Shown: positions 26,401-33,255 of the stretch, one piece after another
How the letters are laid out: the number at the start of each line of letters is the position of its first letter
Numbering within the stretch: position 1 is the first letter of the stretch
Source of the DNA: Opitutus sp. GAS368
GTDB lineage: Bacteria; Verrucomicrobiota; Verrucomicrobiia; Opitutales; Opitutaceae
Reading direction: 5' to 3'
DNA length: 37,606 nt
Assembly (NCBI GenBank): GCA_945874455.1
Contig: CAMCHO010000024.1
Span: forward strand, 1-37,606
The notes under the pieces: generated by a model
Seen by the model: only the letters and a program-made list of their open reading frames with translations
Told to the model about the DNA's origin: nothing
The model's database searches: none
Program-made: the position numbers and the translations under genes

Positions 26401-27396
26401 AACGACAAGTCCGACCCCGCCGCCCGTACGCGCCTCGCCCAGCGCGTCAAACATTTCCTGATACGCCGCACTAAATCTCAAGTCGCGCGCGATCTCCCCG
26501 CCCGGATCGAGGAAGAAATCGTCGTCGACCTCGAAGGTCCGCAACGCGCCCTCTACGACGCCGAACTCAAACGCACCCGCGCCCTCCTCCTCGGCGTGAA
26601 GAACAACCGCGAGTTTGATTCCCAGCGCTTCAACATCCTCCAATCCCTCCTCCGCCTCCGCCAAATCTGCTGCGACCCCCGCCTCGTCGGCGCCGGCGAA
26701 CTCCCCCCATCGCCGCCTAAAAAATCCGCCGCCAAATCCGCCGCCAAGTCCGCTCCGGCCGATGCTGTAATCTCACACTCCAAATCAAAGAAGGCCTCTG
26801 CCTCCTCCAAGTCCGCCGCCGCTGCCGACGCTCAGCTCTCAGCTCCTGACGCTCAGCTTGCTTCCGCCTCCCCCAACTCCCTCCCGCTCCCCTCCGCGAA
26901 ACTCGAAGCCCTCCTCGACACCCTCGAACCCCTCATGGCCGAGGGGCACAAAGTTTTGGTCTTCTCCCAATTCGTCACGATGTTGGAACTCATCCGCGTC
27001 GAGCTCACCGCCCGCGGCATCGCGCACCTCCTGCTCACCGGCCAGACAGAAAACCGCCAGGCCCTCGTCGATAAATTCCAAACCGACCCGGCGATTCCCG
27101 TTTTCCTGCTCTCGCTCAAAGCCGCCGGCTCCGGCCTCAACCTCACCGCCGCGAGCTACGTCGTCCTCTTCGACCCGTGGTGGAATCCCGCCGTCGAAGC
27201 GCAGGCCATCGACCGCACGCACCGCATCGGCCAAAAAAACCAGGTGATGGCCTACCGCCTGATCGCGCGAAACACCGTGGAGGAAAAAATTCGCGCCCTC
27301 CAAAAAGAAAAAGCCGCCCTCGCCGCCGCCGTGGTGCAGGAAGAGTCCCTCGCCACCGTCCTCGACCTCGCCAGCCTCCGCGCGATCTTGGCGTAG
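23452..27396 (+). CDS. SWIM zinc-finger SNF2-family helicase-like ATPase
   Basis: 1314 aa from the ATG at 23452; in-frame starts at 23347 and 23299 exist, but the sequence before 23452 lacks domain character. A SWIM zinc finger has C79-x-C81-x5-C87-x-H89 (CSCPVGYECKH). A long Pro/Ala/Arg-rich middle region follows. The SNF2 ATPase has Walker A near 798-805 (DDMGLGKT), D922-EGQ in place of the usual DEAQ/DEAH box, LTGTPVENRLLDLWSLF, and a C-terminal helicase lobe with motif VI near 1245-1255 (QAIDRTHRIGQ). A low-complexity Lys/Ser/Ala linker (about 1086-1147; KKSAAKSAAKSA) lies between the lobes. SWIM-SNF2 ATPases are taken to be chromatin- or nucleic-acid-remodelling enzymes; the role here is unknown. 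It is divergent from the broken TBDR and shares its palindrome with the other SNF2 gene. Confidence 0.92.
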   Translation: MSGLPPPPSQLRIDLAGWLNEFAMADRTKGRDYYSRGNVGSLEQIIDSLTTTVFAAVRGGEIYECSLTHTPSEGWSGDCSCPVGYECKHLYAAGTAFLNQLAAETIQPFERPIPLALSPPPKSTPPIDESSLVATFTTATGADPDRKQLTFLRSLLELHRSLRAGHYFDYRALQNLLPATHRHLFSNYYQNPFDHRWARHPATPLELWSHLALILTEKNTPLPAFMAKLTDLAWARAAVATYLHERQLAEWRARFASLENTFVAHPATDSPPPPLRSLRLHLGRKKTFWEISALAPVFPPPPPSPASSPPLPPRFEPLTATELRELLGAAEHFALTLEPASASFAAILRAHQATSGRTTLKLTDAYDLTFLARLFNHPLARTCIVDEAGRPITRDPRRLVWQFHDHPTDPTLTCAQLGFADGTPAPAPLLHLPAQPDLYLHDATLFTGLPPPSAHASPADVAAPVPVPRAALALPEAGRFASRAGVILPNDTSGRFRHETLRPRLRARLGPRRPAGTDTHSAGDDVILVELAALAPDSTPRALLDGDTWRRTGPGLPPPPPDAAFLILDFEPTRTATQQFHQLVQTADAWHPDGPRSHVEVTGIHFPETFSTWLAGFPPNTLIELAPELAAFASAPTRAHFAIDLTPGDETGIDWFDVRVTLRAEDTTLTPADLAILHGARGRFVRLAGHGWRRLILDDSTATQEKLARLGLDPATAASETAREPLRFHALQLADESLRDALPEKLWAQVRERSAALRASPAPALPPGLVADLRPYQKEGFHFLAFLSENNFGGVLADDMGLGKTLQTLAWLLHLSALKRKRPTSSRASAAKSFRVLVVCPKSVMVNWQLETARFAPSLTTTAFTSALITPKPETPNPKPSARSSGSPLSALGTHLLIANYAQLRLYADAFAAESWDAVILDEGQNIKNPASATAAAARALRTAHRLVLTGTPVENRLLDLWSLFSFAQPGLLGGQTAFKRLYNDKSDPAARTRLAQRVKHFLIRRTKSQVARDLPARIEEEIVVDLEGPQRALYDAELKRTRALLLGVKNNREFDSQRFNILQSLLRLRQICCDPRLVGAGELPPSPPKKSAAKSAAKSAPADAVISHSKSKKASASSKSAAAADAQLSAPDAQLASASPNSLPLPSAKLEALLDTLEPLMAEGHKVLVFSQFVTMLELIRVELTARGIAHLLLTGQTENRQALVDKFQTDPAIPVFLLSLKAAGSGLNLTAASYVVLFDPWWNPAVEAQAIDRTHRIGQKNQVMAYRLIARNTVEEKIRALQKEKAALAAAVVQEESLATVLDLASLRAILA

Positions 27397-27413
27397 GGCG
27401 CGGTGTCCGCCCG

Positions 27414-27435
27414 CCCTCCTTCAAATGAGGGAGGG
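27414..27435 (+). terminator. Possible terminator hairpin after the SWIM-SNF2 gene
   Basis: CCCTCC (27414-27419) pairs with GGAGGG (27430-27435) around a 10-nt loop, 18 bp after the helicase stop, followed by GCTTT. The stem is short and the T-run weak. Its position argues that the next gene starts after it. Confidence 0.4.
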
Positions 27436-27507
27436 GCTTTACGCACCTCGATTTCGAGCGTGCCTCCCCTCTCCTCCGCGACTTTTCTTCCCTTCGCTTT
27501 TCCCCGC

Positions 27508-28701
27508 GTGCCCTCCCGTCGCTCACCCCGCCGCTTTCCGTTTCGCGCGTCCGCCCTCGCCCCCTGCGCGTTGCTCGTCCTCCTCTTCGCCGGCTGCGCC
27601 ACGAAGTCCGCCACCGACAAGCCCTACTCGACCCACGGCTGGGAAGATCACCGCCTCGCCAACTCGCCCGCGCCCTACCAGCGCCTCCTCGTTGAAATCG
27701 ATTCCGTCGCCGGCTGCGAACCCACCCCCGCCGAACTCGCCGCGCTGCGCGCATTCCTCGCCACGCACATCGACAAACCCGCGGGCATCGAGCTGCGCGT
27801 CGACCCGCCCATTCCCCGCGCCGAGGCCGCCGGCCGCAGCGTCGAAGCCCTCACGCTCGCCCACCTCTCCGGCCCGGCCGACGACCATACCGCTTTCATC
27901 TACATCCTGTTTTTCCGCAGCAGCCGCCTCGGCCTCTTCCCGCGCCCCAAGAATCCCTACTTCACGAACTACCCCTTCCCGAGCGCCATCTACATCGACC
28001 GCGCTTACCCCCGCTTCAAACTCATCTACCCCGCCGCACTCCAAGAGACGATTCTCCTCCACGAAGCCGGCCTCGCCCTCGGCCTCGCCCGCAACCCGGA
28101 GCACTCCGCCCGCGGCCACTGCATCCGCGAAGGCTGCCTCATGCGGGAGACCGTCGCTTTCAACGTCCGCCGCTTCTACAACTTCCGCCCGTCGATCGAA
28201 AACACCACGCTCTGCACCGACTGCCGCGCCGATCTCGCCCGCTTTCGCACCACCGAGCCGTCGGCCACCGAACGCCACTGGCGCGGCTACCACCGCCGCG
28301 ATGGCACCGGCTACACCGTGCTCACGCTCCCCCGTTTCTTCTACGTGCATTTCGGGGCCTTCGCAGACCTCGACCCGGACCACCTCGCCAGAAAACGCCG
28401 CGACTCCCTCGCCGCCCAACTCTCCGGCGATACCCAAACGGACCTCCACACCAGCTCCTTCAGCCCCGCCGACCACACCGCCACCTTCGCCCACTTTTGG
28501 CGCGAACAGACCACCGACGATTTACATTCCTTCGTCGAATCCTTGCTCGTCCGCTTCCTCGACCTCGCGGAGGAACGCCTCACCGCCGATCCCGCCGAAG
28601 CCCCCGCCATCCTGAGCGACGACCTCCTCCCGCTACTCGTCGACCTCCCGTCGCATCTCCCTCGCTTCGACGCCCTCCGCGCCAAACTCCCGCCTCCCTG
28701 A
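27508..28701 (+). CDS. Lipoprotein with degenerate archaemetzincin-like zinc site
   Basis: 397 aa from the GTG at 27508. The frame is open from 27403, but that start would precede the signal peptide by 35 residues and overlap the hairpin. An Arg-rich n-region, hydrophobic core and lipobox (LLFAGC, C30) predict a lipoprotein. The interesting part is H185-E186-A-G-L189-A-L-G192, then H204-C205-x4-C210-x-M212, then C236-x2-C239. This matches the archaemetzincin pattern HExxHxxG...HCx4CxM...CxxC, with a second zinc held by four Cys, except that the second His of HExxH is Leu (CTC; His would be CAC) and about nine residues are inserted before HC. Known archaemetzincins are cytosolic metallopeptidases, so a lipoprotein version is unusual. 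Catalysis by the usual mechanism is doubtful; it may bind metal or act on nothing. The family assignment is from motifs alone. Confidence 0.8.
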   Translation: MPSRRSPRRFPFRASALAPCALLVLLFAGCATKSATDKPYSTHGWEDHRLANSPAPYQRLLVEIDSVAGCEPTPAELAALRAFLATHIDKPAGIELRVDPPIPRAEAAGRSVEALTLAHLSGPADDHTAFIYILFFRSSRLGLFPRPKNPYFTNYPFPSAIYIDRAYPRFKLIYPAALQETILLHEAGLALGLARNPEHSARGHCIREGCLMRETVAFNVRRFYNFRPSIENTTLCTDCRADLARFRTTEPSATERHWRGYHRRDGTGYTVLTLPRFFYVHFGAFADLDPDHLARKRRDSLAAQLSGDTQTDLHTSSFSPADHTATFAHFWREQTTDDLHSFVESLLVRFLDLAEERLTADPAEAPAILSDDLLPLLVDLPSHLPRFDALRAKLPPP

Positions 28702-28730
28702 GCGCGCGCCCTCGTCCCGGGGCTCCTCCC

Positions 28731-28800
28731 GTAGCTGCGAGCGCCAGCGTAGTGGCCCGGCTTTTTCGCTCCTTGTTTTGTGCCGTAGCAGGGCCGGCGT
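28731..28800 (+). repeat. GTAG-headed REP-like sequence
   Basis: Three GTAG tetranucleotides (28731, 28749, 28785) each precede a GC-rich, partly self-complementary stretch; for example GCTG (28734-28737) pairs with CAGC (28745-28748). The stretch is non-coding, between the lipoprotein stop and the Fic promoter region. It resembles the better-formed REP hairpins further right in the window. Confidence 0.35.
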
Positions 28801-28823
28801 TCGCCTCCCCGTTTCGACTCCGC

Positions 28824-28917
28824 TTAACTATGGATTTCTATAATTAAGCCAAACGAGATTCCCTTAATTAAGACTTTCCATAATTAAGCTAACCTCGTTT
28901 CGTTTAATTATGGAAAG
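28824..28917 (+). promoter_or_regulatory. AT-rich promoter and operator array of the fic gene
   Basis: A sharply AT-rich island in GC-rich surroundings. A perfect TATAAT lies at 28839-28844. Variants of ATAATTAAG/TTAATTATGG occur about five times in both orientations. The best pair, CTTTCCATAATTAA (28874-28887) and TTAATTATGGAAAG (28904-28917), is a perfect 14-bp inverted repeat whose right arm contains the fic start codon. An AAACGAG/CTCGTTT pair (28851-28857, 28894-28900) lies inside. The layout suggests repression by a protein binding over the start, possibly Fic itself through its winged-helix domain. Confidence 0.6.
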
Positions 28918-30061
28918 AGGTCCCACCGGCACAAAAAATCCCGTCTCCTTTGTCGACGAACCCTGTTTCGCCTTCGTGCCCCATGCTTTGCCGCCCAAAC
29001 CACCCCTCCAGTGGGATGGTTCCCTGCATCGCATGGTCCAGCGTGCCGGCGTCGCGCTCGGCCGCCTCTCTGGTGTCACCGGGTTGCTCCCCGATCCCCA
29101 ACTCTTCCTCTACTCCTACGTGCGCAAGGAAGCCGTCCTCTCATCCCAAATCGAGGGCACGCAATCCTCCCTTTCTGAACTCCTCCTCTTCGAAAACGAT
29201 GCAGCCACCGGCGCACCGCTCGACGACGTCACCGAGGTCTCCAACTACGTCGCCGCCATGGAGCATGGCACGAAACGCCTCGCCGAAGGATTCCCCCTTT
29301 CCCTCCGCCTCATCAAAGAAGTCCATGGCGTCCTCCTCGCGAAAGGCCGCGGCAGCGAGAAACAGCCCGGCGAGTTCCGCGCTTCGCAAAACTGGATCGG
29401 CGGCTCGCGCCCCGGCAATGCCCTCTTCGTGCCGCCCCCGCCCGATCAAGTCCTCGCTTGCATGGGTTCGCTCGAACTCTTTCTCCACAACCACGACGTG
29501 CCCTCCCTCGTCCGCGCCGGCCTCGCCCACGCGCAATTCGAGACCATCCACCCCTTCCTCGATGGCAACGGCCGCACCGGCCGACTCCTCGTCACGCTGC
29601 TGCTCTGCCACGACGGCGTCCTCCCCCAACCGCTGCTCTACCTCAGCCTGTTTCTAAAAAAACACCGCAGCACTTACTACGAACTCCTCCAGAGCGTCCG
29701 CACCCACGGCACTTGGGAAGAGTGGCTCGATTTTTTCCTCCAAGGTGTCGAAGAAACCGCCAACCAAGCCGCCGACACCGCCAGCCGCCTGCTCCAAGTT
29801 TTCCAGCAAGACCGCGCGCGCCTCCACCGTCTCGGCCGTAAAGGCACCTCGGCGATCAAGCTCCATGATGTCCTGCAAAAACAACCCGTAATCACCGTCA
29901 CACGCCTAGTGGCCAAATTCGGTTTCACTGCACCCACCGCCAACACCGCCCTCGTCGTGTTGGTCGAACAAGGCATCGTCCGCGAAATCACCGGCCACCG
30001 CCGCAACCGCGTCTTCAGCTACACCGAATACCTCCGCACGCTCAATGAGGGCACGGAGTAA
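28910..30061 (+). CDS. Fic/DOC family protein, class II, with C-terminal winged helix
   Basis: 383 aa. The Fic catalytic motif is complete: H214-PFLDGNGRTG-R225 (HPFxxGNGRxxR), predicting AMP transfer from ATP to a hydroxyl group of a target protein. An N-terminal inhibitory motif, S78-x3-E82-G83 (SSQIEG), marks a class II Fic, in which an internal helix blocks the ATP site. QNWIGGSRPGNALFVPPPP is the usual flap/substrate region. Residues about 318-378 look like a winged helix-turn-helix (VITVTRLVAKFGFTAPTANTAL), common in Fic proteins of this architecture and a candidate for autoregulation at the repeats spanning its own start codon. No antitoxin gene is adjacent. The target is unknown. Confidence 0.94.
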   Translation: MERGPTGTKNPVSFVDEPCFAFVPHALPPKPPLQWDGSLHRMVQRAGVALGRLSGVTGLLPDPQLFLYSYVRKEAVLSSQIEGTQSSLSELLLFENDAATGAPLDDVTEVSNYVAAMEHGTKRLAEGFPLSLRLIKEVHGVLLAKGRGSEKQPGEFRASQNWIGGSRPGNALFVPPPPDQVLACMGSLELFLHNHDVPSLVRAGLAHAQFETIHPFLDGNGRTGRLLVTLLLCHDGVLPQPLLYLSLFLKKHRSTYYELLQSVRTHGTWEEWLDFFLQGVEETANQAADTASRLLQVFQQDRARLHRLGRKGTSAIKLHDVLQKQPVITVTRLVAKFGFTAPTANTALVVLVEQGIVREITGHRRNRVFSYTEYLRTLNEGTE

Positions 30062-30085
30062 ACTTAACACACCTCGTAGCAGCCT

Positions 30086-30268
30086 ATGCGTGATTTTCAC
30101 CGTTTCGGAGTCTGGTTCAGCATTATCTTTGGCCTATTCATGTTGGCTGTCGGCCTCTACGCGCTCGGAGATCGCGATACTCCGGCGCTCGGCTCACTCG
30201 CAATCGCAGCACTCTCCTTCTACGTGGCCTTCTTAAGTCACTGGCAATCCCACAAATCAGACAAATAA
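30086..30268 (+). CDS. Small membrane protein, two predicted transmembrane segments
   Basis: 60 aa with two hydrophobic stretches (VWFSIIFGLFMLAVGLYALG, about 9-28, and SLAIAALSFYVAFLSHW, about 37-53) separated by a short polar turn with Arg/Asp. It starts 25 bp after fic and ends 11 bp before the reductase gene, so it fits the spacing of a run of co-oriented genes. Base composition is less GC-rich than its neighbours. No family recognised and no visible ribosome-binding site. The clean two-helix pattern is the main argument that it is real. Confidence 0.55.
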   Translation: MRDFHRFGVWFSIIFGLFMLAVGLYALGDRDTPALGSLAIAALSFYVAFLSHWQSHKSDK

Positions 30269-30278
30269 CGCTGCATCC

Positions 30279-30947
30279 ATGCCCGCCTGCCGCCCCCACC
30301 TGCTCCTCCTCAACGCCTCCCTCGCCGGCGACACCGGCAACACCGCCATCCTCCTCACCCGCGCCCGCCGGCACCTCGCCCGCCGCGCCACCGTCGAAAG
30401 TCTCACCCTCGCCGATCTTGCTAGTTCCGGCTCTGAGCTTCCTTCAGATCGCGTGGCGAAGCCTATACGCGACTCCGCTCTCAGCTCTGAGCTTCTTTCC
30501 GCCCTCTCCCGCGCAGACGGCTTCCTGATCGGCACCGGCACCCATTGGGATTCGTGGAGCAGCGTCCTCCAAAAATTCCTCGAAGACGCCACGCCCCACG
30601 AGGGCACCACCCTCTGGCTCGGCAAACCCGCCGGCGTCGTCGTCAGCGAACACAGCACCGGCGGCAAGGGCGTGCTCTCCCGCCTCCAAGGCGTCCTCGT
30701 GACGCTAGGCTGCACCCTCCCCCCGATGAGTGGCCTCGTCCTCTCCCGCGCCGCGCTCCTCGCCACTCACCACACACCCGATCCCGCCACCACCGCCGAC
30801 TTCTGGTGCGCAGCCGATCTGCGCGTCGTCTGTCACAACCTCGCCGAAGCCGCCCGCGTGTCTCTCCCCGGCGCGAACCCCCCGCTCCCTCGCTGGCGCG
30901 CGTGGCCCGTCGACCGCCACGATTTCCATGCGCGTTGGATCACCTGA
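30279..30947 (+). CDS. NADPH-dependent FMN reductase / flavodoxin-like NAD(P)H oxidoreductase
   Basis: 222 aa, cytosolic flavodoxin fold. The N-terminal strand and loop LLLNASLAGDTGNTAIL form the FMN-phosphate-binding segment. ADGFLIGTGTHWDSWSSVL and HSTGGKGVLSRLQGVLVTLG are the isoalloxazine-contacting segments typical of NADPH-dependent FMN reductases. It should transfer electrons from NAD(P)H to bound flavin; the acceptor is unknown. Between the ADL strand end and ADGF there is an unusual segment of about 20 residues bounded by the similar peptides SELPS and SELLS. At DNA level it is flanked by direct repeats and contains CGCGT/ACGCG complementary ends, so it looks like an in-frame insertion. 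Confidence 0.88.
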   Translation: MPACRPHLLLLNASLAGDTGNTAILLTRARRHLARRATVESLTLADLASSGSELPSDRVAKPIRDSALSSELLSALSRADGFLIGTGTHWDSWSSVLQKFLEDATPHEGTTLWLGKPAGVVVSEHSTGGKGVLSRLQGVLVTLGCTLPPMSGLVLSRAALLATHHTPDPATTADFWCAADLRVVCHNLAEAARVSLPGANPPLPRWRAWPVDRHDFHARWIT

Positions 30948-31021
30948 GCACACCTCACTCCCGCGCCGCCCGCCCTCCGAGGGACCGGCGGTTTCCCCGC
31001 CGCCTTCCGCCGCCTTGACCC

Positions 31022-31050
31022 TGATATCGCCCCACCCACAGTGATATCAC
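31022..31050 (+). promoter_or_regulatory. Putative VapB operator
   Basis: Two TGATATC elements (31022-31028 and 31042-31048), the right one inside the perfect palindrome GTGATATCAC (31041-31050), lie directly before the antitoxin ATG. The position, spaced half-sites and neighbouring ribbon-helix-helix gene fit toxin-antitoxin autoregulation. Confidence 0.55.
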
Positions 31051-31051
31051 C

Positions 31052-31300
31052 ATGGTCCGCCTCCTCGTCCAATTCACCGAAGCCCAAGCCAAGACGCTGC
31101 GCACCGAATCGCGCCGCCGCAAGCAACCCATGGCCGCGCTCGTCCGCGAAAGCGTCGACCTCCACCTCGCCCCCTCCGGAAAAAAAGCGGCGCTCGACAA
31201 ATGGCAGCGCGCCAAGCTCGCCGTCGGCGGATTTCGCTCCGGCGTGAAAGATCTCGCGTTGAACCACGACAAGTATCTCGGCGAACTCAAGTCGTGGTAG
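31052..31300 (+). CDS. vapB: Ribbon-helix-helix antitoxin (VapB-like)
   Basis: 82 aa. The N-terminal strand VRLLVQF, followed by TEAQAKTLRTESRRRKQPMA and ALVRESVDLHL, is a ribbon-helix-helix DNA-binding domain. The C-terminal tail (about 50-82) would wrap the toxin. It overlaps the toxin start by 7 nt, the usual tight coupling of VapBC-type operons, and has an operator-like palindrome at the start codon. The symbol is by family and context. Confidence 0.87.
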   Translation: MVRLLVQFTEAQAKTLRTESRRRKQPMAALVRESVDLHLAPSGKKAALDKWQRAKLAVGGFRSGVKDLALNHDKYLGELKSW

Positions 31301-31689
31301 TTTTCGTCGATACGTCCGCGTTGATTTGCCTCCTCGACGAGGAACAAGACGAACACGTGCGCGCCACGCGGATTTGGGCCGAGCTCATGGATGGTCGCGC
31401 CACCCTTGCCTCGACGGACTACGTGCGTCTCGAAGCGTGGGCCCTGCTCCAAAATCGCCTCGGCCTCGCCGCCGTCCAAAAATTCACCGAAAATTATCTG
31501 CCCGTGATCGACCTCCACCACGTCACCGAGCACCAGTTCGCCGTCGCTAAAACCCACGTGCTCGGTTCCGGTCGCAAAGCCCTGAGCCTCGTCGACGCCA
31601 CCAGCTTCGTCGTCATGCGTGAAGAAGCCATCACCCACGCCTTCGCCTTCGACCGCCACTTCCGCGAGCACGGTTTTAAGCTGCTCTGA
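31294..31689 (+). CDS. vapC: PIN-domain toxin (VapC-like ribonuclease)
   Basis: 131 aa from a GTG start that overlaps the antitoxin's last codons. The PIN domain is complete, with the four acidic Mg2+-binding residues in place: D6 (VFVDTSA), E47 (VRLEAW), D101 (LSLVDATS) and D120 (AFDRHF). VapC toxins cleave tRNA or rRNA when free of antitoxin; the exact RNA target cannot be read here. An ATG at 31201 in the same frame would extend the protein far into the antitoxin gene and is rejected. Confidence 0.9.
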   Translation: MVVFVDTSALICLLDEEQDEHVRATRIWAELMDGRATLASTDYVRLEAWALLQNRLGLAAVQKFTENYLPVIDLHHVTEHQFAVAKTHVLGSGRKALSLVDATSFVVMREEAITHAFAFDRHFREHGFKLL

Positions 31690-31750
31690 CCTCGGTGCCT
31701 TGGTGGGGAAACTCGGCGATCCGGCCGACTCCGCGTCAGTCCTCGCGACC

Positions 31751-31811
31751 CCGCCCGGCCACCGGCCGGGCCTACAAAACCCGCCAGGCCACCGGGCCGG
31801 GCCTACAAAAT
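31751..31811 (-). repeat. Two tandem GTAG-type REP units
   Basis: Two direct copies (31751-31780 and 31781-31811) differ by one substitution and one inserted base. On the minus strand each reads GTAGG followed by a GC-rich hairpin; copy 1 has stem CCCGGCC/GGCCGGG with a GGT loop. They lie between the convergent vapC gene and the gene ending at 31832. The GTAG foot beside a hairpin is the hallmark of REPs mobilised by RAYT (TnpA-REP) HUH enzymes; no such gene is in the window. Confidence 0.6.
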
Positions 31812-31831
31812 CGGGCGCACCTTCGCGTTCC

Positions 31832-33067
31832 TCAATCGTACCCACGCTCCAGCTTCGCGCGCAGCTCAGCAATCAACCCGTCACACTCCTGCGCGATTTG
31901 CGCCAGTTCCGCACACACGGCCGCGAGCCACGCCGCGTCACCCCAACCTTCTTCCGCGCACGCCTCAGCGGCCCCGAGCGCATCGTCCAAAAATTCGCGC
32001 GCGCGCTTCAGCCGGACAATCACACCACCGCACAAATCGACGGTCGGCGGCCACTCGCGGCCATTGAGCCCACCCGCCAACTTAGCCCCGGCCTTCGCGG
32101 CCGAAGCCCCCAACTCGATCAGCGGATGCTCTTCGCCCGTGTCGGCCGGCACCCAACCCCGCGCCTCGGGTTCCTTCATCAAACGCAGTGACAGTGCAAA
32201 CAGCTGTTCAGCGAGCGGATGCTTCTGTCGGATCTCCGCGTCGATCCCCGGATCGGGATTGGCCAGCGCCGCCGCCGCGTTCATCTCAGCGACCCACTCC
32301 GCGCGCTGCGCTGCCTCCTCCGGCGTGAGTGGCTTCTCACCGCGCTCCCGTGCGCGATGCTCAAGTTCTTCCTCGAGGATTTTTTCGTAGTCCGCGTCCG
32401 GACCCTCTCGCTGCAGCCGCGCGTTGATGCGATCCGCAAGCCGGTCGCTGTCGTTCTGCATTTTCTCCGCCTCCGCTTCGCTCTGCGGCGCACCCTCGTT
32501 CCACCCCTTGTCCTCGCCCAGCGACCCGCCCTCTTCGCTCGCCACCGCCTCGCCGAGTTGCTGGATGAATCCGCCCATCGCCCCGGCATTCGTGCGTTGC
32601 TGCGCCGCTTCCTCGTCCGCCGTCATGTCCCACGTCATGTCCGGCGACACCGTGAGCAAGTAGCTCGCCGACTCGATCACGACCCGCCCGTTCGTCTCGC
32701 TGAACCACTCCAGATAGAGACTGTTGCCCCAATGCCAGGGAAACGGTTTCCGCTGCTTAAACAGCTCCATCAACTCGTCCATCGTCACCTCCGGCACCTT
32801 CACTTTGCGCGACGCCGTGCAATCGCCGATCGTACCGGTCTGTCGCGTCGCAAAACCGCCGATGTCATCCGCCGACACTGGTTTTTTCACCGCCACCGGG
32901 TTCACAAACTCCAAGCGCCGCCCCGCGAGATCACGCCACGCGTTGCCCGTGAGGTTAAGTTCCACCGGCTCTGCGCGACCCTCAAACCAAATGCGCCCCG
33001 TCACGCGGTCGCGCGTGCGATTGTCGATTTCACCCCGGATTACGCTCTCGTCGATGCGCCATGCCAT
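31832..33067 (-). CDS. Acidic protein of unknown function
   Basis: 411 aa, no signal peptide or membrane segment, so probably cytosolic. The N-terminus (about 1-60) is strand-rich (VTGRIWFEGRAEPVELNLTG, then RRLEFVNP) and could be a small beta domain. Residues about 100-150 contain PFPWHWGNSLYLEWFSETNG. The rest is largely helical and strongly acidic, with Glu-rich segments (EKILEEELEHRARERGE) and a C-terminal helical part (AREFLDDALGAAEACAEEGW). I do not recognise the family. It stands alone between REP sequences, convergent with the toxin-antitoxin pair. Coding character is supported by the length, clean start and opposite-strand neighbours. Confidence 0.8.
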   Translation of the reverse strand: MAWRIDESVIRGEIDNRTRDRVTGRIWFEGRAEPVELNLTGNAWRDLAGRRLEFVNPVAVKKPVSADDIGGFATRQTGTIGDCTASRKVKVPEVTMDELMELFKQRKPFPWHWGNSLYLEWFSETNGRVVIESASYLLTVSPDMTWDMTADEEAAQQRTNAGAMGGFIQQLGEAVASEEGGSLGEDKGWNEGAPQSEAEAEKMQNDSDRLADRINARLQREGPDADYEKILEEELEHRARERGEKPLTPEEAAQRAEWVAEMNAAAALANPDPGIDAEIRQKHPLAEQLFALSLRLMKEPEARGWVPADTGEEHPLIELGASAAKAGAKLAGGLNGREWPPTVDLCGGVIVRLKRAREFLDDALGAAEACAEEGWGDAAWLAAVCAELAQIAQECDGLIAELRAKLERGYD

Positions 33068-33188
33068 GGCGCGGAAACGTAAACCGCCCGTCCTCTCTGG
33101 CGAGCGCGGAAAATGTCAGGGGAAATCACACCCACGGTTTGTCACTCATTTCACGTTGCGTTCAAGCTGAGCCAAATGACGGGTTTTA

Positions 33189-33246
33189 GTAGGAGCCCGC
33201 TTACGGGCGATTTCGGGGCCTGAATCGCCCGCCAGCGGGCTCCTAC
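33189..33246. repeat. Inverted REP pair (BIME-like)
   Basis: Two 24-nt arms (33189-33212 and 33223-33246) are complementary at 22 of 24 positions around a 10-nt centre. The left arm begins GTAGGAGCCCGC and the right arm ends GCGGGCTCCTAC, so two GTAG-headed units face each other. It lies between the YkgJ gene stop and the start of the acidic-protein gene on the same strand, and may act as a processing or termination structure. Confidence 0.7.
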
Positions 33247-33255
33247 CCCAGCCGG

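Noticed and set aside
27403-27507. Earlier start for the archaemetzincin-like lipoprotein
   Set aside because: It would put 35 Ser/Pro-rich residues before the signal peptide and overlap the hairpin after the helicase gene.
31751-31811. CRISPR-like tandem repeat
   Set aside because: Only two contiguous copies with no spacers; each is a GTAG hairpin, so REP is the better call.
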